Shown: in pieces, positions 15,401 to 30,400 of the stretch | How positions within the stretch are numbered: the first letter of the stretch is position 1 | How the letters are laid out: each line of letters starts with the position of its first letter | Assembly: GCA_914767715.1 (NCBI GenBank) | Contig: OU612073.1 | Location: 13,888,001-13,952,000, forward strand | Direction: 5' to 3' | DNA from: Membranipora membranacea | Lineage: Eukaryota > Bryozoa > Gymnolaemata > Cheilostomatida > Membraniporidae | DNA: 64,000 bases | Position numbers and translations under genes: made by a program | Notes under the pieces: generated by a model | The model's input: the letters and a program-made list of their open reading frames with translations, nothing else | The model's database searches: none | What the model was told of the DNA's origin: nothing

Positions 15401-18400
15401 AGATACATAGTCAGTGGGTTGGGGTAGTTTACTAGCACTGCTAACATCGCCCACAGTAGTGCTACGTCGGAAATTTCTCAGTAGTATCTGACTTGGAGCT
15501 GACCGCCTTCGTCGAGGCTTCCGTGAGGTCGAGTTCAGCTCAAGATCATCGTTAGGGAACAACTTCTCAATACGAGACAGCGTACTTTGATCATCCATCT
15601 AAAATAACCAAGAAACCAATGTCATTAACACGATGTTTCTTTCGACCACCTGACATCAAAATACATTTAAGTTAAAGTGACAGTACTAATAGGCCATGTT
15701 TGGTATGGTTTTTAAGATCTCCCTCTGAAAAGTCATTAGGGAATATGAAATAAAACAGCCTGTGGACCAAACTGCAGCAAAACAGCCAAGTGTTGTGTAC
15801 CAGGATATCGGTGACTGGTTACACAATGTTTGTTTCAGAGTGGTATTTAACTCATCAATGTTTCGTTTCTTTTGAAAATGCACCAGGTAAGACAGATGGC
15901 AGGTATTTATGTCACCTTTTAGTGTTTTATGCTAATTACTTATCATTGTAAGCCATAGATTGTATAAGAAGTTACAAATTACACCCACCAGGCATACGCA
16001 CCAAAACGCTAGGTGCAACAACTACAACTTATATTTCATGTATAAACATTTTACACCATATAACCTCGATATCGCTGTCATACTTTTCCACAACTAGGAA
16101 TACCATTCAGCATGATCAAAATTGTTTTGCTGTTGACCACCTAAAATATTATAAGAAGGTCAATGCCATAGGAAGCATTGTATCACATTGGTTTTTGAAC
16201 CTGTGATTATGGAGATGACATGAGTTTAATTATCTAAAGCGGCCACAGAAAGACCAAATGACAGTTAAACCTTTCAAGTGACCATAATTCACCAGTCGAA
16301 AATTACACACTTGCATTCAGTGCTTTTAACAGGAAGCCAGGCTGGCTAATTAACCTAGGACTATGTTACATTATCCAACACAACTAGCCAGATGTAATCA
16401 AACTGGGAACCAAAATAAGACCTTTTGGTCACCCGCCTAGAAGTAATTGACCGCTCAATGGTACAATTTGAACCAAAAAGCGCCACAATGATGAGAAGTT
16501 TTTTGTTCCCAGCACCCACCCACCAAGCCTGAATCACTTTGAGTGATGGTTTTCTCTTTATAGCTGTAACGCATATTGCAACATTTCGCAAACCTGAACT
16601 ATTGAGGTTGTGTCTATGTGAGTACATAATCCACGCTGACAAACATCACTCTGCAAGCTATGATAACGCTGTAGTCTCGATTTCTCAGTACTGGTGTGAA
16701 ACATCGCTTCACAGAATATTACGTTTGGGAGAACCAATACACATACAAGCCAGATGAAGGCCGCTAACTGAATGGTGACAATTTTATTAGCACACATTGT
16801 CACAACCAAGCCTTTTCTTCTTAGTTGACAGGCCGACAAATGTGAAATTGGTCTTTTCCTAGCGAGCCATGGCCCATGAGCGTACGCTTGACTGGGCCGT
16901 CATTGGAAATCAGAAAGCAATGAATGAATGGCATGGGATCCACCATCATAAATTAATGAATATAAAATGGTAGATAGTATATTCAAAGGTTTACATCGCA
17001 AATATAGGCTACTGGGAAGTGATATAGTCAGTTGAATCGCATTCAACAGCAGGCCTCAAACCAAAACTGTTTGACATGTGACAGAGCCATTTGACATGAC
17101 TGCCGCGTGGTGACGATGGTGTACTTTGTAAGGGCTATGTTTGATCACAAATGATGTTTGGCCAGTCTGGCTATTATAGTGTCGGCATAAAATTTGGCAA
17201 TTAGATGAATGATACCTAATGACAGATCATTAACACCACCTAATGGTGATTTTCATGATGATAATCCAATGAAGAGAGGTTATCAGTGATTAATACATAC
17301 GGGAGCATATTGCAATAATTTGTTGGTTGCAGGTTGTAGTGTTTCACCAAACAGTTATTAGTCTTAGTCAGAAGGCATAAGAATCTATTACATAATGAGT
17401 CCGTTAGTCATGGTGTTTGACAAACAAGAAAGGATGTCTACAGCCTGTATAAAACAATGACTGCGCTGTGTGTTTAGGACCTAGATTAATCCATCAATAT
17501 GTTTCTATTACTCATCATAGAAGACAACTCCAAATATCAGGATTTAATATTATGTAGTTGTTTGCTCATGGTACATAAGTTGACCTCGAAACAGCAAGCA
17601 AGCAGCAGTATGACGTGTTGGCCATTTTCTGATTTCGTCAACACTTCCCTCGCTATCATAACTCTGTTGCCATATTTCATCACCCATTGTATCAAACATT
17701 GAGATAGGAAACCCAGATCACAATAACGTAGTATTATGTAGTACGATCATAAAGCGGTAAAGATCAGATACGTTCAATGAGTTACCCAGTATTGATAACA
17801 TGAAGTGAGATCTGGAATATCATGTATGGACCTCTAACACTTACATAACATTACCGTTGTATAGTGATGGTACTTTGGCCTGATAAGTTATGAGACTGAG
17901 GTGACCAGCTTACTATGGAGCACTGCCAAGTCAACTATTCCAAGCTAAGAAGTCAATGCAACAACAGAGATGTTTTAGTAGTGCTATTTTGTTGGCAATG
18001 GAATATATATTTATATCTAAGAATAGTATTATAGTAGGGTAATTATTGGTCATTATTATGGTGCATTGGTCAAAGCAAATTTCAAGATTCTAATTTTAGT
18101 ACCTGCCAATTTGTAATTAGAGGTAGTTTGTTCCCAACCTATAATTTCTCTATTGACAGCGGGTCAGTTGGTATTGCCTTGTGAGACAAACAATTACTAT
18201 TAGATCACATTACAACTTGAAATATCACCGCACACCTTAGTCGCGGCTCAAATCTACTCATCAACAATTCTTAAATTCCACAATTTATACCAAATGAGAT
18301 AATAGATTAAACCTATTGTCATGCTATTGTCATCAGGTTGAGCAATTACGTGAAATAAAAAACCCACCAAGCACTCAGAAAATTTAAACAAGAGAAGCAA

Positions 18401-21400
18401 AAATTCAAAACTAAGAGAATGGGTGACACTCGGTCGAAAACGAAGCTAGAAATTACGGCAAAGATGAGTGAAAACAAATCCATTATCACGCCTGACAGTG
18501 AGATAGTATTATCTTAGCTTCTATCTATTACCCTAGTGGCTACAGAAAATAATAGGGACACCGCTCAACAATAGATAACAATACCTGTTAGAGGACAAAT
18601 GCTTTTGGGGAATTGATATGAAGGGCTGATAAAAAACCTAACAAAAACGCTTCCAGTGAAAGAAAACAGCTAGAAAACCACAATGATAAAGCCAATCAGC
18701 ATTAACAAAATTTCACTGATCCATAAGACTTTCTATCCTTATAAGTAAAGAAATCTGAGCGCGGTCAAAATTCTATTGTAGATCACGCATATTTTGCCTA
18801 TCCCCATTTCCACTGATTTGACTAGAAGTAGTAGAGCAGCAGCTGTATGGCATGCTGCACTGCAGGGTAAAGTATATGCAGTCTGCAGACTCAAATCTTG
18901 ACCTTCTTTATCTTGAGTTTCACGGACAAGCACTTCCCTATCACTGCCGAGGTGCCGTTCAGTACAACTTGATGTTGCTGCCTATCTGATAAGGGTTACA
19001 TATATCAAAGCTGCTAACAACTAGATTTGGTGTCAGATTATCAGAAAGATAAGCCAGCTCCTTGCAGCATGCGCAAAATATCCAACTAAACGCTAGTTCT
19101 TGATCTAATTAGGGCAATTCAGGTGGAAAAAGTTGGACAACTCCAAATTGACAACCAGTATATAGCAGTAGGTGTGTAGGTGTGTAGGTGTTTAGTTTAG
19201 GTGTCAGCAATGAACTTCCTCTCCCTCTTCATTGGTGTCAGAGCTAGGTATTGTCGACTGATCTCAAAATACTTATAAGGACAGTGCCACTGAAACCAGG
19301 CCAACATTTATCATCTCAGTACATAAAACTTCCAAAGAATGCTCTAAATATGTAGTCGTATAAATGTGAAATGTACCAGCGGAACTTACTAAAACAACAT
19401 ACATGTAACTCAGCATAAAAGAGATGTGACCTAGAGAAGAGGGATAATAAATTCCATCAGCATATTTAGGAGGTGGCAGTGTAAATATTACGGACATCAG
19501 AAGTTTATCGTTGTGTCCTCGACTCAGAGAAGATTCACCAGCAGACTATGAAAGAGAAGCTTTCAATATCTGGTGCAAGATTCACAATGGGATGAATGTC
19601 TACTTGATTAGGCTTATCGATGAGTACAACACAAGATTTGGATTAGATTTTTAGCAGTCGTAGCGGAGTGGACTTTGATATCTAAACATAATATTATTCT
19701 GGTCAGGGAGTGTCTCGCCTTCTTCAAACGCTGATTCACGAAATTTGAAATGTTGTTTGGGTGAGATGTTCCGGTACTATTGAAAACTAAAAGACTTTAC
19801 AATTAAGAAGGGTAAAGGGGCCAAAAAGGGGGAAAAACTCTGTGAAAAGACTATCAAATTGTGTTTCTGAAACTCAAAAAAAAAGTTCGCCAGGGTAAAC
19901 AAGTTCAAGCCTTTTCCACTAAAGCAGACAATTAAGGTGCACAATAAACCGCTTTCCTTATCACATTTCCAAAAAGGGAATGTGAAGGAGAGAGATCAGG
20001 GAGAGATCAGACAGAGATTTGGAGGAATTAGACCAGTGTAACAGGGTGCTACTGATCCTCACAAGAAGAGATAAATCCGGCAGCTCAACTCACCTCGTCG
20101 AATAGACTGACACTTCTAACGTGTAGAGATTTTCTATTCTTAGCCATTGTTGAAAATGTTTCTGATCAGCAACAAAAAAAACTGTCCTTGGTGCAGGTCA
20201 CCAATGTGACGATGTAGACTTTGTATTTGAGTGAATAAATAGACGACTAGCCAGAGTTTTTTCACACTTCCATCAGCAACGAGGCAGTAGAGGAGTTAGG
20301 AGCTGGCATGCGACGAGCAGCACGTCTCGCAGTCACTTCTCAGTTGAACGCCAAGCAGTAAATCACATCGCCTAATCTTTTCAACACAATTTCCAATATT
20401 TTCTAGTGGTAAACAATCCACTCCTTTTTGAAGTCTTTTAGCAATTACTGGAGATATTCATATAACTAGATCACCGACTTGAAAATGTCTGACCGCTTCC
20501 ATCAGAGGTTAAACGAAGAAGGCTTAGGGTAAACCAGGCTGCGGCGAAAATTTAAAAACTTTGAAAAACGTCTAGCAAGGTTCACAACTATTCGTACAAA
20601 TCACCAGCATAAAACTGTAGGATGGGCATAAATACAAGCTTCTGCCTTGATAAAACCTGCCACTTAAACTCATTTATTTGTTTATTTTAATAAACCTAGT
20701 TGAGCCATAAAACAATCGAAACCAGCATATTAAAACAGCTTGTGGTCAGAGCTAAAATGGCCTCCCATTCAATTCAACACTCATGAGAGCAATAGCCAAA
20801 GGGCTTGTCTGGAGTAGAACAAACGGACCGAAAATGTACCATCCTCTCCCCTCCGCTATGGAAGAGTCACTCATGGACACCAGGCTACGATACATTCCAC
20901 CATCAAAAGGGAGATAAAACCTTGTTCAACTCTATTGAAAGCTTGAGGAATTCTCCAGCTTATCATCAATGTAGCATTCCAACAAATTCCATCTTGAGAA
21001 ATCGAAACTTTACTACCTTCCGTGCCTACACATCCTTTCAAAGCTTGCCGATTCTACGCCTTGTAAAAGATTTACGGCCAGTTGCGAAATCATTTTTGAG
21101 TCTAGTGATATATTTAATTTTGATTTATAATGTCATAAATTTTACCTCAATTGTGCCTACATAAAGGCGATGAATTATATAACATTAGTTGCTTCAAATG
21201 TCACTGAATCAACTAGATTGAAAAATAAGGAGTTGTCTGCTTTTTGTAATAGTAACCGATATTTTAGATATTTTTTTAGGTTTATGAACTCTATCTTGCT
21301 AGGGTATAAATAAGTAAAGAAACAAGATGCCTTCTGAAAACTGCCATCACGAATTTAACCCATCATGCATCGAACCTGAAGAACCTGTCTATCTTACATG

Positions 21401-24400
21401 CCAGCAATGCTATCACTTTTTGACTGCAAGACAGAAGTGACGAGAGGAAACTTCCAACCTACACTGATATCTTGCAGATAAGTTTCTCTGATAAAAAGAT
21501 ATGAGACACCAAACATCACTTGTTGGCTGCCCCCCAAAGACTGATAAAAAAACCTTTCCATAACCAAAGCAGTGATTTCATAATGATCACATGCATTCAA
21601 ACGCAGCCGCTCAAGAAACCCAAAATCCATGCAGCACTAGAATTAAACTCAATATTATTTTTAAATAAAATTAATTTATGCAATCATCCAGTTTAGAGAG
21701 TGCTGTAATGATGGATTACAACCATTCCACAGGGATGATTCCTACCACAAATTATTATTTTGTGTTGGTAGCTATGGTAAATCGTTTGTTTTCAATATGT
21801 AGGAATGTTGGCCAGAGTCCAATTGTTATTTTTTTAACACCAACAAATAACATCAAATAGACCCAAAATTATTAGGCAGGATATTTGAGATAGTTATAAT
21901 GGTGAGGCACCTCAACCCAGAACTTGGCACTCCGATGGTTATATGGTTTAGGTAGCGCCAGAGTAGGCTGCACCTAAACTTGCTCTCTAGTTTTTCAGCA
22001 ATTACTCTGTCAGAACATATACTATAACATCAGAAACATACTGACGGATAGATCTTGACGCTGCCGTTCGACTGATCTAAGCTGGATAAACGTATCACTT
22101 ACTGCCGGACGGATATTCTCAACTTAAAAAACTATAACAGGTGTGGATTTAAAATCATCAACAATGAAATCTTCAACCCCATCAGTAAACACTCATTAAA
22201 CAAAGGATTACCAGATGAAAGGAGACAATTAAGTAAACATGGATATACCGAAAATGGATTATTCTATAGAAAAACTAAACGAGGTTGCAGAGCTGGCAAA
22301 CGAAAACTCAGACCGTCCATTCATAGATTGGCACCGAGTCAGAATGCCGTCAAGTCAGTTCCACTTAGATCCAATGCGATTGCACTCCCCTCCGTTTTGT
22401 ACACAAACTGCAGATCATTAAACCAATGGAAACTTGGTGAGCTTACAGGCTATGTGCACATTTACAAGCCGGATATAATATGCTTAACCGAAACATGGCT
22501 TGATGAGATCAAAGAACAATCAATAAACATCGATGGCTATAAAAACCATTTCTGCAACCGTAAAAAGCGAATCGGGGGAGGGGTTGCCATTCTCACCTCA
22601 CAGAAACTCACAACTAGTACCATATCATCTCATACCACAAGAACGTTCTCAGCCATATGGGTACTTGTTAATATCGGTAGCTACAAACCCCTGATAGTAT
22701 GTTGCCTCTACCACCCGCCCAATGCTGATAAGGACACTACTCAAGTCTATATATCCTCAACCATACTTAAACTGTCGAAACGCTTTTCCAAGGCGCAGTT
22801 CCTATTATGCGGGGATTTTAACAGACTACCTATAGACGATATCACTGCTCAGTTTGGCCTCTCCAACCTGGTTAACTTCAATACTAGGGAGGAAGCTATG
22901 CTGGATTTGATATTAACTGACATACCGCAATACAGCACAAGTGAGAAACTAGCCCCCATAGCAAACAATGACCACTGCTGTATCTACCTAAAAGGAGAGG
23001 GCATAGAATCAACTAAATATATTAGAACAAAACGCCGACTAGTGACACCACAACGAAAACTCGATGTACTCGCCTACCTAGCAAGAGAATCTTGGGATAC
23101 AGTTTTACAGGCTAATGATGTCCACAGCAAGGTTACCACCATGCACAGCATCATTAATAAAACACTTGACAAGCACTGCCCAATGAAGACTACTAAGGTA
23201 CGAGCCGACAAACCACCATGGATGTCTGACACTATTATGAAGACAATCTCTGCAAGAAATGAGGCATACAAAGACAAATGCCCATCATACAAAGTGCTAC
23301 GGGCTCTGGTACAGAGACTAGTACGCACCAGCAAAAGAAAATATGTGAACGAGACTCTTAATAAAAATCGTAACTCTAAAGAATGGTGGGACACCGTTAA
23401 AAAACTCACCAATAAAGCACAACAGTTACACAAATCTGATCATATCATCATCGAGGACAAGAAACTACCTAACGCTGAATTCTGCCATAATCTGAATAAT
23501 TACTACATAGAAGTCGGGGGAATACGAGCTACCCCGCAACCTGCCCAACAAACGACAAACAGAACAAAACTACAACATCTTAGTATAGGTGAAGTTAAAA
23601 TGCTGATGAGAACGCTGAACACCTCAAAGGCTACATCAACCGAAGACTTCCCAACATGGGTGTCCAAGGAAGCCATTGAGGATGTATCAATTCCTCTACA
23701 TGATATTATCAACCACTCACTCGACACTGGCACATTCCCTGATATGTGGAAACGCGCGCAAGTAGTTCCAGTACCGAAGACCAAAACTCCCACCATCTAC
23801 AAAGACTTCCGACCCATCAGCCTATTATTTCATCTCAGCAAACTCCTAGAGCAGGTGATCCTAAGTAAGATGACGACACATCTCGCTGATGTAATAGATG
23901 TGAATCAATATGCCTACCAACAGAAACTGAGTACCACTGACGCACTACTGCAGCTACTCGATGACTGGACATCAGCTCTTGATCAGAACTCAAATATTAA
24001 ATTTGTCCAGAACGCAGTTTTAGATTTTTCAAAGGCGTTCGACAGAATGCAACACCCGATCTTATTGTCTAAAATGAACTCGCTAGGATTTAATTCCAAT
24101 GTTATCAACTTGGTAGGAAGTTTTCTAAATTCAAGACAGCAGTGTGTCAAGTTTTCTGGACAATTTTCCACATACAAGCCCATTGATGTTGGTGCACCAC
24201 AAGGCACTAAGCTTGGGCCTATTCTCTGGCTGATATACGTTAATGACTTGAAAGCTGAAGGTTTTAATTGTGTGAAGTACGCAGATGACACCACATTTTA
24301 TAAGCCTATTGTAAACCTCACCGATGACAATGTCTCTGATGCTATATCAAATGCTAATAGTTGGTCTTTAGAAAACAGTATGCTTCTCAACTCAAGTAAG

Positions 24401-27400
24401 ACTGTTGTATTGAATATTGCTTTTTCTGACCGACCTGGTATGAACCTCGATGTAAACCCCAGTGATGATACTTTTATCTCCCCATGTAAATCTGCTAAAC
24501 TATTAGGAGTCACTGTAGACTCTCAACTGTCTTTTAGTGACCACATAGACTCTGTCGTGAGCAAATGCAATAGCAGACTGTATCTGATGAAGCAGCTTAA
24601 GACCATGGGTATGAACACCGCAGGACTGATAACATTCTATGCTGCCAATGTCAAACCCGTTCTTTCCTACGCCTGCCCAGTATGGTTTCAGTTTATCTCC
24701 GAAGCCGATAAAGAGAAACTAGAGAAAGTGCAGAGATACGCTACACGCATGATGATGCCACACATAGAGCACTATGACGATAGACTGACCAAGCTAGCCT
24801 TACCCTATATATCCGACTTCTTAATGTCTCTATGCAGCGAACACTTTTTAAAAATTTCAACCAATAATACCCATCCGCTGAACAATAGAATCAGACCTAA
24901 CACTCAAAGAAAATCCGCCCGTAAAGCAGTAATCGACAAATACCGACCCAGCAAATGCCGCACTGTAAAACGGCAGAACAGCTTTTTTGAATTTTATATG
25001 AGATTTTTCAACTAGTGCAATATTTTTCCATCAATTTTTATGTAAACATTTCAATTTTGTCAACCTTTTTAGGAGTGATACCGGAAATGTCTAAATAAAC
25101 AAACATCATCAAACAGGTATTGTGAAAACCCAATTTGCACCTGCATTGGTGGCGAATAGAGAGTCAAATGGAAGTCGTCCATCACTATCTTTGGTAATTT
25201 GGGTTCTGTTTTCAAGGCATAGGAAATTCTTTGAACAACTGACACCTTTGAAACAATGCATTATTGCAAGTGTCAACAGGTATATGGTTTAGTGAGAAGC
25301 CAACTAAAGAAACCAACAAACACTTACACTCCAAAATGTCATTGACCTCCCACGAGATTGAGCTTGGGGTTGGTTTTTGTATTGGCAACCACTGACCTAG
25401 AATAATCAGAATTGGTGGATTTGTTTTGTTACGAAAAAGTCATAAAATAACAATTCCGCCAAAATAACCTCAATATTCATAATATACTATGTATAGATTA
25501 TAAGTTTTACCTGCGAACTGTGGTGCAGAAGAGCGCTATCAGATATTTGTCGACCATGCCGAGCAAACTCAGCTGCTCTCTGAGACTGGGAGCGACTCAA
25601 CTTGAGCGATGACGACTGAATCACCATTTTATAGTCTGAATGAGTCTACCCCTCTAACGATAAGTGCAGCAACAGATTGAGACAATGTCCTGGATGTAAC
25701 TCAGCCTGCGCCCTAATCCATGTTTAAGATTGATAGCTTTGGGAAATGAATGTACAGCGAAGGCACTGCGAGGGTATGATAGAGTTTCCCTGGCTGCAGT
25801 TATATCCACTGACTAAGATATCAGATAATAGAATAATATGTTGAAGTAAAAGTGAGCGATGATAAGAGATTGCTGAGGAGATATAATTCTGCTGGTATGT
25901 CCGCATAGATTTAGCTCCGGGTAACAAATGAATATATCAGTTCTCTGTATTGTTTATCACTTATATCTTATGAGACAGATAAATGTTTGTCACTTTTATC
26001 CTGTTGACATCCGGATTCCAAGTAAACACTGACATCACACTGTCTTCATATACTACTGTGCTGCGATGTGGACATACGATGAATCTGCTATTGTCATGCT
26101 TATAGACCCATGCTTATAGACCCATGACTATTATCATGTCATATAGACCCAAAAAGTAGAAATTCTTTGGCTTGCGAAGGACATGTTGTAATTGTAGAGC
26201 TATGATTTTGATTCATTGAAATAAAATTGACATGAGTGGATAGCAACCCGCCAAAAATTTAGGGGAGGAGCTGTGGAGAAAGTCACTTGTAGGAAGCCAA
26301 GTGCAAGATTCTAGATCAGAATTCGATATCGTAGTAGGATAGAATAAGTTAAATCAATTTTTTATGAGGTTTCCTGAAAATTGAGAGTATAATCAAATAC
26401 AAATTTGTTTCAAAGCAATCCCCCTTCCTCTATCCACCACTGCCTTGTTAGTTTTATCTAAATTTACTCTGCATGACTATGGAAGTACGCCCTGTTTAAA
26501 AACAAACTTTCACTAAAACTTCAAGATAAGCATTCATCAGCAATAATTACTCAGTAATGTTATCACTGTCATACTCTCTCATTTAGATATGGTATTGCCT
26601 AGAAAATCCTAAGTAGAGCAAGATTAAGATCCTGTGTATGAGTGATTGAACATGTAAGATCCTGTCTAATCAGCCAGTACCATATTTCTGCAACTCTCCT
26701 AGAACAAATTTACCAGCATATCATACCATCCAATGGTTCAAACCAAACCACAATCAGAATGCAACAATGTGTAGAAGCAGCCTAAAATATGTGGTGATAC
26801 CGAAATTATGCATACAAATTTATTACCTGAAGCCTTAGAAAGTGAAACAGGTGAGATGATTGTAGATTTGAGAAGATGAAATCCTAACGTTATATAATCC
26901 TGCTATGTCTGATACTAACCAAAGAAACTGATGCCGACGCTGTAAAAATATTATTGATGTTCTTCTCCAACAAAGCTGAAATATAAACCCTCGGCTGTTC
27001 AACACTGACCCAAACCATGTCATTGCCCAGACTATCTGATAACCATCTGATGCCCTATTTCAAACTTGAAGTTTGCAAAACATGCATTGACTGTTTACAA
27101 CCGAGTCATTGGACAACAATTTTTAAATCATCAGTAAAACCATTCTGCAAAACAGCTGAAAACATTAACCAAAAACAAAGACTAGATAATCAGAACACAA
27201 CAATACAATGGATCATATAGAAGGAAACAAGAATTTGAAACAATGCTGGACATTTAGTACAATTAGTTTCTAACGAGGATGCAGTTTAAAATTCTTTTAA
27301 AATAATGCATTGACAAACAAACTCCTTTTGAGGACTCAGATGAGATTTCACACAAAATATGTTGATGGTATTATATTGCAACACGGACCAACAACAGGGA

Positions 27401-30400
27401 CAATAGAGCAAAACAAAACACGTAAACACAAAGTCTGTTTACTTGGATGGTAGGAGCCGGTAGCGCACGACAACACAACATGTGGGGGACCCGGTCAACC
27501 TGCGAAGTGAGGGCAACTCAGGACAGAATAGACTATAATAATCCTCCAGTAAACAACCATATTTGTATCTAAGTTGGGATCTGGGGTGGCTTGTTATCAA
27601 CAGTCAGGCTCATGAGGGGCAGATCGGCTAATATTCATAGTATGACCTTATCCAAAGTCAACACTGCAGTCTGTCCAACTTATACTCAACAAAGATGACA
27701 CATATGACCCTCGTATGAACTTCTTAACCTAAAGTGAGGAGATGGCAGGGGTTGGATTCATATGTTCGGTTTTGGTGTGTAGTGATGGTGGTATTGCAGC
27801 TCACTAAAAATGGATGAGAAGATAACTTTGGCACAGATAACTTCAGATAACTTGATCACCGCAGACAACTGAGACAAATTGAACCAAAGCTTAGTGCTGA
27901 ATTGTCAGAAGATAATTTCAACACCAGAAGGCAATTGTGAGCCAGAATCCCCATCCATAAAACTTGAAGAGCAAGAAAAACATTAATAAATTATTGCAAA
28001 AAAAGAGCAATATAATGACAACTTTGGTATGCGCTTATGGCAAATTAACTAGAAGCTTCGACTAAGAATCAAAGTACATGTGACAGAAAAAAACTAAGAA
28101 TTAGCAATGACACTTCTCACAAAGAACGGAATAAATCAACGCCATCGATGAGTTTAGCTGAAACGGCTTTTTCAACAAGAGAAAACAGATCAATGACAAA
28201 CTGATCAATAAGGAAACTTTGCCAGAGAAAATATTTCAACCAAAAAGACAAATGTGTCACCATATATATGCGAAAATAGATTACTCCAATTTTCTATCAA
28301 GACCGGCAGGACTATTTGAATATTTTGTCATAGAAGGAGTTATGCTCTAATTTTCTTAAGTGGATAGACAAATAAGCACTTCCTGTGAGCTATGCGATTT
28401 GAATGGGAGAGGTTAGTGGTGCATCAAATATAGGCAATCAATGATTGGCACATTGCCAATGGACAAAAACAATCCCCAGGCTTTTCCTCGGCAATGTCAA
28501 TGAAGTGCTCGGATGGTGAAATTGCCAATTACATAATCTATCCTGTGTTTGTTGACATTAAATTGAGGGAAAGTCAACAGGAGACATTCTATATCAAGTG
28601 CAGTCTATTTCAAGTACCAATTATGTTTTTATATAACATATCCCTGATTTCTTTGTGCACCCCTGCTCTAGTATTCTAACAAAGTTTGCAGAGCACACAT
28701 AACCAAGACTTGTAAGAGCAACAACTTTTGTAGCCTCAAGAGTTTGAGTAAAAATGTGTCAAGTTGGTATGTGTAACTTCCTGGGCCAGCCGAACTTCAC
28801 CCAATGTCAAATTTTGGATTGAGTAGAGACTACACTAACATTCTCTAAATATAGCCCTACAATGTCAATTGGACTAAAATTCTTCAGAAAGGCAAATACT
28901 GATCTGGTAACTTTCATGTTCCAAAGACCCGACATTCTCACGATAATGTGTTATAAGAATACATGATGACATGAAAGCGATTTCCCAGGCAAATAAGTTA
29001 AGTTTGCTTTATAAGGATAGTGTTTCTCTCAAGTTGCCCCCAATCAAATAAAGGAAAAAAACGTGCTGAGTTGAGATTTGACCGATTTCGCAGCTAACAT
29101 CAAACGATCACGCCTTTGGTAATTTTAGCAATAAAAACTAATTTTTTAGTCGTTCTTTCTCATTTTCTCACAATGGACACAATATGTGTGTTCATTATTA
29201 AATCAAAGTTGGTGTCCCGCCCTCCCTGGGATACTTTAACCAACTTCAACTACTCCTTGCTTGAACTAAAATGACAATAATTTATTAGCCAGTCAGATGA
29301 AGGAGTGGATAACTCTTAATTACAATAGATTCTACCATTTTGTAATTACTTAAAACGTGCTTCTCCTTCCACATAGTAAACGGCACTCTTAGTAGAATTT
29401 TCGAAGTCGTAATACTTTGTGAACCTTAATCCAGGCCCTCAATAAATAGTCAAGTTTTCAAGAGTTAACAATGTTCACAAGACAATAATGATTGGCTCTG
29501 TTGTGGTTCAATTCTCTGTCCACAGGCGATACATTTATGTAAGATGAAAGATTGGAATAAATCTCCATCTAATAAGTACGTTCTATACTTGGCACTATTC
29601 CCAAGGGTATTTAACATTTCCTTTTATGAATGAAGAATCTTGTAGTATTAATAGCAATCTACCCCTCACACATCAGCTCTCGGCAAGGTAGTAGTTTCAC
29701 GATCTTGTCAGTGCCAGAGGTATTGATGTCAAAGAAAAACCACAGTGACACTGCCTATCAAACCTGCCTGCCATATGTATATACGTCAATTTTTCTCCAA
29801 GAAAATTTGTCGTGTGGCAAAGCCAACAGTTCAACTTATTAAATTCTATTAATATCAGGGTGTGCAGTGGGATTACTTTGCTCCAGCTCATTTACCCTAT
29901 TCACATTGTCAAATAGCCCATGCTGACACTCTTTACTACTACAGGTCAAAGTTTGACAACAACACAAGTAGTTATGATATAGTCCAAGTTTTCTGACCAG
30001 GTGTTGGATGTAAGGGGCTGGGGAGGCCTCACACCCCATACTAGGTGTCGTATATGTAGCCCAAATATTACGGCAGTTACTCGCCATGACACTGATCACC
30101 AGTAAGTAGGCTGATGCATAAGGCCATGTGATTGTATTGCCTAAAATGGGCTGATATGTACCTGGAGGGGTGACGTGTACCCGTAGTAGAGAACCAGGCA
30201 CACCAGGCACACCAGGCACACCAGGCACAGGATAAACCATTAACGTTAATGGTACAAACTGGGTGTAGACTTACCTGTAGGATGTGGTCGTTAGACTCAG
30301 CATGTTTGAGTTGATTTATACCTGCAGCCACTTCTGATAGTTCTAACCTCTGAACCTGAAAAAGAAAAACATACAGTTGAAGCTGAGTCAGATGGTTTCC

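Noticed and set aside
16361-16839. Three overlapping open frames on both strands
   Set aside because: They are mirror frames of one stretch with no motif or splice logic.
20805-21164. 119-codon plus-strand open frame left of the retrotransposon
   Set aside because: No recognisable domain, ordinary composition for random AT-rich DNA, and no match to retrotransposon proteins.
23074-24513. Minus-strand open frames of 71-119 codons
   Set aside because: Antisense shadows of the retrotransposon enzyme frame.
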